Below are positions 54,411 to 63,272 of a stretch of DNA of 64,000 nucleotides, in pieces. The stretch spans positions 1,240,001 to 1,304,000 of the forward strand of contig CAXXKP010000001.1 in NCBI GenBank assembly GCA_963663665.2. The letters run 5' to 3'. Made by a program: the position numbers and the translations under genes. How positions within the stretch are numbered: the first letter of the stretch is position 1; each line of letters starts with the position of its first letter. The stretch is from SABI01 sp963663665 (lineage in GTDB: Bacteria; Spirochaetota; Spirochaetia; Sphaerochaetales; Sphaerochaetaceae). A model generated the notes under the pieces. It made no database searches and had not been told where the DNA came from. It saw only the letters and a program-made list of their open reading frames with translations.

Positions 54411-54426
54411 AGTAAGGAATAAAATC

Positions 54427-55488
54427 ATGGTTAAAGCAATCCTTTTCGATATGGATGGAGTTCTTATCGACTCAGAAGAGTACATTAGCAAAGCTGCGAT
54501 AGAATATTTTTCTTCTATCGGTGTAGCTGTTACCCCAGAAGATTTTATTCCTTTCATTGGAGCTGGAGAGAATCGCTATATTGGAGGTGTAGCTGAAAAG
54601 TATGGAATCGCCTTAGAAATAGAAGAAGCTAAACTAGCGACGTATAAGATTTATGAAACCCTTATACGGGGTAAGGAAGAAGCTTTACCTGGTGTTATCC
54701 GCTTTATCACAAATGCCCATAAAGCTCAAATACCTATGAGTGTCGCCACAAGTGCTGATCCTACAAAAATGGAAATAAATTTGGATGTGATGGGCTTAGA
54801 TAGGGCATGGTTTAAGGCACTTATCCATGGTAAGGACATTGAAAGAAAGAAACCTTTTCCAGATATTTATGAAAAGGCTGCAGATAAAATGGGTATTGTT
54901 CCTATAGATTGTATCGTTTTTGAAGATGCAACGAATGGAGTAGAAGCTGCAAAAAGTGCAAAAGCTCTTTGTGGTGGGATTACTACAAGCTTTTCGCGAC
55001 AACAACTTCTTGATAAAGGAGTTGATTTTACAATAAATGGGCTTTCAGATTTTCCTGATTTCTCTACAATTGAGGAGTTTAATGTACTCATACAGATGTT
55101 TAAAGGGAGAGAGTTAGCCCTTTTTGCAAGAGAAAACGCATATGTACCTTACTCCCATTACAAAGTAGGAGCCACAATTAGTAGTAGGAAGAGTGGAATT
55201 CTATACAGTGGTTGTAATGTTGAGAATGCAAGCTATGGCGCAACAATTTGTGCTGAACGTGGGGCAATCATGAAAGGTGTTAGTGAAGAAGGAAAACTTG
55301 ATATTAGTATGGTAGTAGTTGTTACTGACGACTATCCTGCAGCACCGCCCTGTGCGATGTGTTTACAGGTTTTAAGTGAGTTTACCCTTCCTGATACTTC
55401 AATTTATCTTTGTGATCTTGAAGGGCATATTACTCATTATCATTTTAATGAATTACTTCCATTACCATTTGTATTTCCAGAAGTCTAG
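54427..55488 (+). CDS. HAD phosphatase fused to cytidine deaminase
   Basis: 353 residues. Residues 1-215 are a HAD phosphatase of the beta-phosphoglucomutase/YcjU type: FDMDGVLIDS (Asp8, Asp10), VATSAD, KKPFPD (Lys142) and FEDATNGVEAA. Residues about 222-353 are a complete cytidine deaminase: CNVENASYGATICAERGA with zinc Cys275 and Glu277, and PPCAMC with Cys309 and Cys312. Both active sites are intact in one frame. Could couple nucleotide dephosphorylation to deamination in pyrimidine salvage, but the HAD substrate is unknown. Overlaps the convergent rpiB by 4 bases. Confidence 0.92.
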   Translation: MVKAILFDMDGVLIDSEEYISKAAIEYFSSIGVAVTPEDFIPFIGAGENRYIGGVAEKYGIALEIEEAKLATYKIYETLIRGKEEALPGVIRFITNAHKAQIPMSVATSADPTKMEINLDVMGLDRAWFKALIHGKDIERKKPFPDIYEKAADKMGIVPIDCIVFEDATNGVEAAKSAKALCGGITTSFSRQQLLDKGVDFTINGLSDFPDFSTIEEFNVLIQMFKGRELALFARENAYVPYSHYKVGATISSRKSGILYSGCNVENASYGATICAERGAIMKGVSEEGKLDISMVVVVTDDYPAAPPCAMCLQVLSEFTLPDTSIYLCDLEGHITHYHFNELLPLPFVFPEV

Positions 55489-55940
55489 CAGACTCCGCCT
55501 TCCAATGCCATGATTTTATCAACTCTTTTTGCATGTCTACCACCTTCAAAATCTTCATCTATGAAGGCATCAATCATATCAAAGACATCTTCGTTGTAAT
55601 CTATTCTTCCGCCAAAAGCTATAAAGTTGCAATTATTATGTACTTTTGCCATTTTCGAAGCAAAGGTATTTTGAGGTAGTGCACATCTGATTCCATCAAT
55701 CTTATTTGCTGCGATTGAGATTCCAATTCCAGTACCACAACAGACGATACCAAATTCATATCCGCCTGCTAAATATTCTCCACATGCAAGTGAAGCCATA
55801 TCGGGATAATCAACTGATTCATTCGTTTTAACTCCGAGGTGATTTACATCAAATCCTCTTTTCTCTAAATGAATAACAATCTTCTGCGCTAATTCAATTG
55901 CACCATGATCATTTGCGATTACTACTTTACTCATATTCAT
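55485..55940 (-). CDS. rpiB: Ribose 5-phosphate isomerase B
   Basis: About 151 residues. VIANDHGAIELAQ at the start, YPDMA and GIVCCGTGIGISIAANK (catalytic Cys) are typical of RpiB/LacAB. AAGGA at 55949-55945 could serve the ATG at 55940 (4 bases) or at 55934 (10 bases), so the start is uncertain by two residues. Interconverts ribose 5-phosphate and ribulose 5-phosphate. It may function with the adjacent salvage gene. Confidence 0.93.
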   Translation of the reverse strand: MNMSKVVIANDHGAIELAQKIVIHLEKRGFDVNHLGVKTNESVDYPDMASLACGEYLAGGYEFGIVCCGTGIGISIAANKIDGIRCALPQNTFASKMAKVHNNCNFIAFGGRIDYNEDVFDMIDAFIDEDFEGGRHAKRVDKIMALEGGVC

Positions 55941-56207
55941 CACGTCCTTTATTGGGAGGATTATCCTCTTGTCTGGCCGTTATTCTACAATAAATCCGTT
56001 TAAGGGGAAACTCTCCTTCCCAATAATTTCATAAAATTATAACCAAGGGTTCTATGATGTTTACCCGTTGTTGGTAGTTTCTGGTGACACGTGAAAGTGG
56101 GATAACTACTAAACATGTATATGACAATCTTCATTATAAAAAATGTGTAAGTTCGTGGATAATAGTCTATTTAGTATGATATGATACTTTCTAGGAGAAT
56201 CCAGAAT

Positions 56208-57845
56208 ATGAGTGATATTTACATTACTGGCCATAGGAATCCAGATTTAGATAGTGTATGTTCTGCCTATTGCTATGCCAATCTAAAAAACACAATAGAT
56301 GATGAAAATCATTATATCCCGATTAGACTTGGTCATATGAATGCAACTACAAAAAACCAATTTAACAAAATCAATGTGAGTCCTCCTCCATTTGTGAAGG
56401 ATGTGAAAGCAAGAGTCCAAAGCGTGATGATGCGAGATTATTGGGCATTAGGGCCAGATGAACCAGTCTATTCTTTAGTAAGATATCTGAAGAAAAATCA
56501 TGCTTCAGTAGTCCCATTAATAGAGCATGGAGTCTATTATGGATTGTTATCTTTGGATGAAATTACCCTCTACTTTTTAAAAGAGAATTCAAGAATGAGA
56601 CCTAAATATCACTTTAATCCAGCTAATTTTACAAAAGTTATCAATGGAAGATTCTTACAAGGTGACTTAACAAAAGAATTTGAGGCATATATCATGACTG
56701 GGGCAATGGAAGTTGATGTCTTTAGATATAGATTGCAGAATCTACTTCCTGACTTACCTGTATTAGTGGTAGGAAATAGGAAAGAGCATTTAAAATATGC
56801 AGTAGAAAATCAATTTCCTGCTATCATTCTAACTGGATTAGTTGCGGACGAACAACCACTTGTGGATTTCTCTTCCTATAAGGGGTTGGTATATCGAAGT
56901 GATGAAGATACAGCTGAAACAATTCGTTTGTTGAGAATGAGCCTATCTGTTAAGCAACTAGTGAGTGCTGAACCTCCAAGGGTGGACATAGATGATCTTT
57001 TCGATGATGCAAAAAATTTATTAGTAAACTCTGAGTTCCGAGGGCTTCCTGTTTTTGACAAAGAAGAATTTGTAGGCTTTGTTACGAGAAGATGCTTTTT
57101 AGAGAGACCTCGTGCCAAAGTTATCATGGTGGATCATAATGAATTAAAACAAAGCATTGATGGGTTAGAAGAAGCAGATATTATAGAAATTATTGATCAT
57201 CATCGACTTGATGCTGAAAAGACGAAAAAACCTATTTTTATAGCAAGTGAACCTGTCGGAAGTACTTGTACTATCGTGTATCACCAATATTTAAGATGGA
57301 ATGTTGAGGTAGACAAAGAAATAGCTTATCTCCTCTTGTCGGGTATCGTAAGTGATACTATCATGTTAAAAAGTCCAACAACTACCCGTGTTGATAAAAT
57401 TGCAGCTGCGAAATTAGCCTTGATTGCTGGGGTCGAAGATTTCCCTCAATTCTGCGAAGACCTTTTTTCTGTAGCTTCGGTGTTAAAACAAGAAAATGAG
57501 AAAGATGTTATTGAGAGTGATTTCAAGAAGTATGTTCAAGGAAAGGTTTCATTTGGTATAGGGCAAGTAGAAGTAAATAATTTAGCACAGGTTGATGAGG
57601 TGAAAGAACGATATATTGGACAGCTTGAGATTGCTAAATATCAGAATGGTCTTGATTGGACAATGTTATTAATAACTGATGTGAGGAAGGAGGATTCCAT
57701 TTTACTTTCTAGCACTTTTCTGCTTCGAGGTGATGAATTGGTGTATCCGATTATTGACAAACAGGTATACTCTTTAGAGAATGTTCTTTCAAGAAAGAAA
57801 CAACTGTTACCAGAGATTATTAGAGTTATTGAAGAATATTATTAA
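56208..57845 (+). CDS. ppaC: Manganese-dependent inorganic pyrophosphatase with CBS and DRTGG domains
   Basis: 545 residues from the ATG at 56208 (AGGAGA 8 bases upstream); the frame from 56181 has no ribosome site. DHH-family pyrophosphatase: TGHRNPDLDS (His9, Asp13, Asp15), VDHNE, IIDHHRLDAEK and GSTCTIV. Between the DHH halves lie two CBS domains (about 65-120 and 245-300) with a DRTGG domain between them. In such enzymes (Clostridium, Desulfitobacterium) adenine nucleotides bind the CBS pair and regulate activity. Ends 1 base before the convergent rsh gene. Confidence 0.94.
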   Translation: MSDIYITGHRNPDLDSVCSAYCYANLKNTIDDENHYIPIRLGHMNATTKNQFNKINVSPPPFVKDVKARVQSVMMRDYWALGPDEPVYSLVRYLKKNHASVVPLIEHGVYYGLLSLDEITLYFLKENSRMRPKYHFNPANFTKVINGRFLQGDLTKEFEAYIMTGAMEVDVFRYRLQNLLPDLPVLVVGNRKEHLKYAVENQFPAIILTGLVADEQPLVDFSSYKGLVYRSDEDTAETIRLLRMSLSVKQLVSAEPPRVDIDDLFDDAKNLLVNSEFRGLPVFDKEEFVGFVTRRCFLERPRAKVIMVDHNELKQSIDGLEEADIIEIIDHHRLDAEKTKKPIFIASEPVGSTCTIVYHQYLRWNVEVDKEIAYLLLSGIVSDTIMLKSPTTTRVDKIAAAKLALIAGVEDFPQFCEDLFSVASVLKQENEKDVIESDFKKYVQGKVSFGIGQVEVNNLAQVDEVKERYIGQLEIAKYQNGLDWTMLLITDVRKEDSILLSSTFLLRGDELVYPIIDKQVYSLENVLSRKKQLLPEIIRVIEEYY

Positions 57846-57846
57846 A

Positions 57847-59868
57847 TTACAATGGATTAATCGATAGAATAGATGGGATTGACTTTATACTCTTAACAAC
57901 CTTTTTAAAGTCCTCTTCATTTCCAACCTCCATTGTAAAACTTCCAACAAGTCTTTCACTTTCTCCATCATCAAGTCGTCCTTCAATGAGGTGTCCGCTA
58001 AATTTCTTTATTGCCCCTTCTATTTCAGCAAATAAATCTTGCGTAACTCTACTTATCACTCTGAATCTGCGAGTGAGTCGAGGTTCGGCAGTCTCCCATT
58101 CGACTTCAATACTTCGCTCATCAATTTCGGTCATGTGTTTGAGATTTTTACATGTTTTTCTGTGTACAATAATTCCTCTACCTCTCGAGACATACCCAAT
58201 GATTGCATCCCCACGATGAGGATTGCAGCAAGAGGCTAACGAAATCATCATATTTTTCTCATCACCTACTTTAAAAGTGAGTCTTGAATTGTCAATTACA
58301 GAACGGACGATTTCTCCTGAATCTGTAACAACCTCAGGTTCCGGTGGTTGTGAAAGCGCTGTATCTATCCTTTTTTTTGCAATGATATTTTTATCAATTA
58401 TAAGAGAATCATCATTTTTATTGAGCCAGGAACGGACCTTTCTTCTAGCATTAGTGGTTTGTGCCAAACGTAACCAGTTCACATTTGGATGTGCATTAGG
58501 GCTAGTTAGGATCTCAATTACTTGAGTATTCTTCAGTGGCTGATTGAGTGGGATTATAGATCCATCTGCTTTAGCTCCAGTCGTGTGGTTTCCTACCTCA
58601 GTATGTATATGATAAGCAAAATCAAGTGCTGTTGCATTTGCAGGGAGTTCAACGATATGACCTTGTGGGGTGAAAACATAGATCGTATCTTTGAGTAATT
58701 CACCTTTAATATCATCGAGAAAAGTTTCACTCTGCTCTATCTCATTACTCCATGTTTTTAATTTGCTAAGAATTTTTGTGAATTGTTCACTATCCTTATT
58801 CATCCAGGTACTATCTCCACCAATACCTGACTGAGATTTATATACCCAATGTGCGGCAACACCGTACTCAGCGGTTCCATGCATCTCTCGTGTCCTAATT
58901 TGGATTTCAAGTACTTTGCCATCTAGAGCCATGACTGTTGTATGAAGAGATTGGTAATTATTAGCTTTTGGCATAGCAATGTAATCTTTAAATCTGCCAG
59001 CCATTGGTGGCCATAGTTTATGAACAATTCCAAGAAGTGTGTAGCATTCATTAACTGTGTCACAGATTATTCGTACTCCTAGAATATCTCCCATCTCTTC
59101 AAGCTCTACCTTTCTTTTCTTCATCTTCAAGTAGACACCATAAGTATGTTTAGTCCTTGACTGTACAAGAACATTTCCTAACCCTTGTTCAGCACATGTT
59201 CTGAAAATAATTTTTTCTATACGACCAAGATATGCTGTTCTCTCACTCTTTTTTGAAAGTAAATATTCTTCAATATACTGATACGTATCAGGTCTTAGTA
59301 TTTTTAAAGATTGATCTTCTAGTTCTCCTTTTAACCAACTCATACCAAGCCTGTCTGCCAAAGGGGCAAAGATGTCTAGAGTTTCATTAGCAATTTCTCT
59401 TGCTCTCTGAGGAGAAAGATGTTGAAGAGTCCTCATGTTATGAAGTTTATCTGCTAATTTTATAATGATAACTCTTACATCTTTGCTCATAGCAAAGAAC
59501 ATTTTCCGTATCGTTTCAGCTTCTTGCTGACTCTTATTTTTTGCTTTTAGGGTAGATATTTTTGTCTCACCTTCAACAAGTTCGGCAACGGTTTCTCCAA
59601 ATTTTTGTTTAAGCATTTCAAAAGTGATATCAGTATCTTCAATGGTATCGTGTAAAAGTCCTGCTATAACAGTGTCAACATCCATGTTTATTGAGATGAG
59701 GATTTCTGCAACAGCATACGGATGGATGATATATGGCTCTCCGGAGTGCCTTTTTTGACCTTCATGAGCTGTGCATGCATATCGAGCTGCTTCAGCAATC
59801 CTTTCTTGTTCGCTCTTTGTGTATTTTGAAGCTTTTAGGATAAACCGATTTGTCAATTCTTCGTACAT
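57847..59868 (-). CDS. rsh: Bifunctional (p)ppGpp synthetase/hydrolase (RSH)
   Basis: 673 residues. HD hydrolase domain with GLLHDTIEDT (HD and ED residues intact), synthetase domain with GRFKDYIAMPKANNYQSLHTTV, TGS domain (VFTPQGHIVELPANATALDFAYHIH) and a C-terminal ACT domain. Both activities look possible. Length is slightly below the usual 720-740. It overlaps prmC by 16 bases, the last gene of prfA-prmC-rsh. Confidence 0.95.
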   Translation of the reverse strand: MYEELTNRFILKASKYTKSEQERIAEAARYACTAHEGQKRHSGEPYIIHPYAVAEILISINMDVDTVIAGLLHDTIEDTDITFEMLKQKFGETVAELVEGETKISTLKAKNKSQQEAETIRKMFFAMSKDVRVIIIKLADKLHNMRTLQHLSPQRAREIANETLDIFAPLADRLGMSWLKGELEDQSLKILRPDTYQYIEEYLLSKKSERTAYLGRIEKIIFRTCAEQGLGNVLVQSRTKHTYGVYLKMKKRKVELEEMGDILGVRIICDTVNECYTLLGIVHKLWPPMAGRFKDYIAMPKANNYQSLHTTVMALDGKVLEIQIRTREMHGTAEYGVAAHWVYKSQSGIGGDSTWMNKDSEQFTKILSKLKTWSNEIEQSETFLDDIKGELLKDTIYVFTPQGHIVELPANATALDFAYHIHTEVGNHTTGAKADGSIIPLNQPLKNTQVIEILTSPNAHPNVNWLRLAQTTNARRKVRSWLNKNDDSLIIDKNIIAKKRIDTALSQPPEPEVVTDSGEIVRSVIDNSRLTFKVGDEKNMMISLASCCNPHRGDAIIGYVSRGRGIIVHRKTCKNLKHMTEIDERSIEVEWETAEPRLTRRFRVISRVTQDLFAEIEGAIKKFSGHLIEGRLDDGESERLVGSFTMEVGNEEDFKKVVKSIKSIPSILSINPL

Positions 59869-60710
59869 GAATATCTCCCTGAGACTACCCTTCTTCTATT
59901 CCCAAGATCTTTATAGAAATGTATTTCACTAAAACCATTGGAGTAAAATTCTTTCATTACGTCATCTATCTGTCGATAATCACATTCAATCACAAGATAC
60001 CCCTGTTTGTGTAGATATAAAGGAGCTAATGAGATAATTTTTCTTATGATTGAAAGTCCATCATCTCCTTCACATAATAGAGCTAGTTTCGGTTCATAAA
60101 GTACATCTTTACTTAGTCCTTGATACCATGATGATGCTATATAAGGTGGATTTGATACAATGAGTGAGAATAATTGACTATCAAAAGCCTCAAATAAATC
60201 ACTTTGAAGTATACTTGCTATTGGAGCTTGTAAGGATTGAGCGTTTCTTTTTGCCACGAATAGTGCTTGATCACTTATATCACTTAGAGTGACTTTTGTA
60301 TTTTTCTTTTCTAAAGCAATCGAGATTCCAACACACCCACTACCTGTACAGAGATCGAGCACTTTCTCATTTTCTGTATCTTGCAGGAGTGAAAGAGCTG
60401 TTTCAACAAGTACTTCAGTGTCTCCTCGAGGTATGAGAACATCCTTGTTTACAAAAAATTCTCTTCCATAAAATTCTCGATGTTCAACGATATAAGCAAT
60501 AGGAATATGGTGAAGTCGAGAAAGGAGTTTAGTATTAAATTCCTCTATTTCAAGAGGGGTCATCTCTCTTTCATTGTGAGTATAGAGTTGCTCTCTACTT
60601 AGTTGTGTAACATGAGAGAGAATAAGGGAAGCATCAAGACGTGGGGTATCGCAAATATTATTTTCTTGAAGCTTTGTAATTGCCCCACTCAGAGCTTCTT
60701 GTATTCTCAT
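59853..60710 (-). CDS. prmC: Release factor glutamine methyltransferase
   Basis: 285 residues. Methylates the Gln of the GGQ motif in release factors. N-terminal helical domain (1-80), then VLDLCTGSGCVGISIAL and the substrate motif VSNPPYIAS. It sits directly after prfA, its substrate gene (TAATG junction), the usual arrangement. Confidence 0.96.
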   Translation of the reverse strand: MRIQEALSGAITKLQENNICDTPRLDASLILSHVTQLSREQLYTHNEREMTPLEIEEFNTKLLSRLHHIPIAYIVEHREFYGREFFVNKDVLIPRGDTEVLVETALSLLQDTENEKVLDLCTGSGCVGISIALEKKNTKVTLSDISDQALFVAKRNAQSLQAPIASILQSDLFEAFDSQLFSLIVSNPPYIASSWYQGLSKDVLYEPKLALLCEGDDGLSIIRKIISLAPLYLHKQGYLVIECDYRQIDDVMKEFYSNGFSEIHFYKDLGNRRRVVSGRYSCTKN

Positions 60711-61777
60711 TAGATAAGGTCCTTCAACGCCTCTTCTGCACTTGCCATTTTAAGAGACTCAACAATTTCATTGATATCTCCTTGGAGTGCTAACTCAAGT
60801 TTATAAAGAGTAAGATTTATTCTATGATCAGTGATTCTATTTTGAGGGAAATTATAGGTTCTAATTCTTTCAGATCTATCTCCAGTTCCAACTTGGTTCT
60901 TTCTATTATCACTTCGCTCTTTTGCTTTTCTCTCTTCTTCAAGGTCGAATAATCGAGATCGAAGAACTCTTAGTGCTTTTGCCTTGTTTTTAATTTGAGA
61001 TTTTTCATCCTGACAAATTACTACAAGACCTGTAGGTAAGTGGGTAAGACGGACGGCACTATCTGTTGTATTAACAGATTGTCCACCTGGGCCACCAGAA
61101 CGCATTACATCTATTTTTAATTCCTCTTGTTTTATTTCAATATCTGTGTCTTCAGCTTCAGGTAGTACTGCAACAGTAACAGCAGATGTGTGTATACGAC
61201 CGCCTGACTCGGTTTCAGGAACTCTTTGTACTCTATGAACACCACTTTCGTAGCGTAAATTCCCGTAGACATCTTTCCCCGACACAGAGAAAATAACTTC
61301 CTTAAATCCACCTATTCCAGTTTCATTCGAGCTGATGATTTCTACTTTCCATCGATGGTTTTCTGCAAAGTGAGAATACATCCTGAATAAGTCAGCTGCA
61401 AAAAGGGCAGCTTCATCACCACCTGTTCCTGCTCTAATTTCCATGATGATATTTTTTCCTTCGAGAGGGTCAGGCGGTACGAGCAGGACTTTACTTTTTA
61501 GTTCCAAAGCCTCTTTCTCTTCTTCTAAGGCACTTATTTCTTCTCTAGCCATGGCGATGATTTCAGTATCTTCTTCCTCTTTGAGCATTAACTCTGCATC
61601 TTCAATTTGGTGAGAAAGATCAACGAGCGTATTGTATGCTTGTACAATCGGTTCAAGATGGCTTCTTTCTCGCATCAAAGCTTTATATTCGTTCATGTCA
61701 TTCATTACCGAAGGGTCTTGTAATCGTTTATCTATATGTTCTAGTTGAGCCTTAAAAGGCTCTAATACATCAATCAT
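60710..61777 (-). CDS. prfA: Peptide chain release factor 1
   Basis: 355 residues from the ATG at 61777 (GGAGAAG upstream); the frame from 61813 has no ribosome site. Codon-recognition tripeptide PET in RVPETESGGRIH marks RF1 (RF2 has SPF), and MRSGGPGGQSVN carries the GGQ catalytic motif. Reads UAA and UAG. Confidence 0.97.
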   Translation of the reverse strand: MIDVLEPFKAQLEHIDKRLQDPSVMNDMNEYKALMRERSHLEPIVQAYNTLVDLSHQIEDAELMLKEEEDTEIIAMAREEISALEEEKEALELKSKVLLVPPDPLEGKNIIMEIRAGTGGDEAALFAADLFRMYSHFAENHRWKVEIISSNETGIGGFKEVIFSVSGKDVYGNLRYESGVHRVQRVPETESGGRIHTSAVTVAVLPEAEDTDIEIKQEELKIDVMRSGGPGGQSVNTTDSAVRLTHLPTGLVVICQDEKSQIKNKAKALRVLRSRLFDLEEERKAKERSDNRKNQVGTGDRSERIRTYNFPQNRITDHRINLTLYKLELALQGDINEIVESLKMASAEEALKDLI

Positions 61778-61855
61778 ATCTTCTCCAATTCTTAATACAG
61801 CAAATATATGCACTTAATTAGTATAGTGTGGGAATTAGTATAACGATTTCTTCTC

Positions 61856-63247
61856 CTAGATGTCCATAGATGCTAATATTTCTTTATTTTTTGCAACTCG
61901 CTCGCTAGTGAGAGAATTCATCTTAATAAAGAGGAATGCACCCGCCAAGAAAAATAAGGCAGGAATTGCAGCCATATGAAGTGATATACCAAAAAGCGCA
62001 GAATCACTAGTTGGATTTGCCTCAAATCTAGTGAGTGTATGTACCAGATAAAACACTATTGCTTGACTTGCATAGCTAAAGCGCATAAAAAAGGCTCGAA
62101 TTCCCATGAGTACTCCATCGTCTCTTCTTTTATCTTTTATTACAATTTCATCAACGATGTCTGCCATAGCAGGACCCATGAATGTCCAAAAGCCTCCAAA
62201 TCCTACGCCCCAGAGAGCCATGAAAATCGTGAACCCATTCATGGTATTGATAAATGTCATAGGAAAAGCAAATGCTGCCATTACGATGGATGTAATGACA
62301 AGCATCTTTTGATTATTAACCCCTCTTTTTGATATAAGCAACCAGATGGGAATACTGAGAAGTGTTCCTATAAGCATCCCTGCGAAAATGAGAGTAGTGC
62401 CACTGCTAGGAACATCAAGAATGTAATTCCCCACATAATGAACACTACTAGTCATGCACATTGTTCCTGATTGATAGAGAAATAGAAGTAAAATAAATGC
62501 TCGCAAGTCCTTATGCCTAAATGCATCTTTAAGGGATTCTATAAAAGATCTCTCTTCTTTTTTCTCATTTTTATGGACAACAAAACGATTAATCATTTCT
62601 TTTGTCTCTTGGATACCTGGAATTAACAGAATGATGCCAACCAAGGTTATTCCACCAATAACAATTGCACTTAAAAAATAGCTCCCTAAGTCTCCATATG
62701 AGAAGAATAGGGGAGGAATCACAAATCCAGAGGCAACACCTAATACACCAACAGCAGTACTAATTCCTGCTGATTTTGTTCTTATTTCTTGACTTCTAAA
62801 TTTATCTGGAAATATTGATTGATAATTTAACTCCCAAAGAGAATAGGATGCATCAAATATACATATTGTAATAACCATCCAAAAGAAAACAGGAAGTGGA
62901 GAAGATTTTACATTCAATATCCAACTACTGGGGACGCTGAAAATGAAAATAAAGGAGATGCTTGTGAGTATGAGACCAATTATGATCCACACAAACCTTC
63001 TGCCGAATTTTGCTGCTAGTGGTGCACTTTTATTAGTAAGGTATCCTAATAACGGGTCATTTATTGCATTCCAAAGGGAATATAGAATTGTTGCGATCGC
63101 CACATATAATGCAGGGAGCCCAATTTCTGTTTCATAGAATTTATATACAACAGCACCAAATGCTCCTGTGAGAAATTCTGCTAGGTACTTTCCTACTCCG
63201 TAGGATGCCATCGTAGTAATCCCGATGTGTGACTCTTTTTTTTTCAT
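61856..63247 (-). CDS. GPH-family sugar:cation symporter
   Basis: 463 residues with 12 membrane helices. AIATILYSLWNAINDPLLGYLTNK and the SAPLAAKFGRRFVW loop are the glycoside-pentoside-hexuronide signature (MelB/XynP type). Probably takes up a glycoside or its hydrolysis product with Na+ or H+. GGAGAAAG precedes the ATG. Lies 25 bases after sbcB and could be read from the same transcript. Confidence 0.88.
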   Translation of the reverse strand: MKKKESHIGITTMASYGVGKYLAEFLTGAFGAVVYKFYETEIGLPALYVAIATILYSLWNAINDPLLGYLTNKSAPLAAKFGRRFVWIIIGLILTSISFIFIFSVPSSWILNVKSSPLPVFFWMVITICIFDASYSLWELNYQSIFPDKFRSQEIRTKSAGISTAVGVLGVASGFVIPPLFFSYGDLGSYFLSAIVIGGITLVGIILLIPGIQETKEMINRFVVHKNEKKEERSFIESLKDAFRHKDLRAFILLLFLYQSGTMCMTSSVHYVGNYILDVPSSGTTLIFAGMLIGTLLSIPIWLLISKRGVNNQKMLVITSIVMAAFAFPMTFINTMNGFTIFMALWGVGFGGFWTFMGPAMADIVDEIVIKDKRRDDGVLMGIRAFFMRFSYASQAIVFYLVHTLTRFEANPTSDSALFGISLHMAAIPALFFLAGAFLFIKMNSLTSERVAKNKEILASMDI

Positions 63248-63272
63248 GTTGATACTTTCTCCAAAGTTGTCT

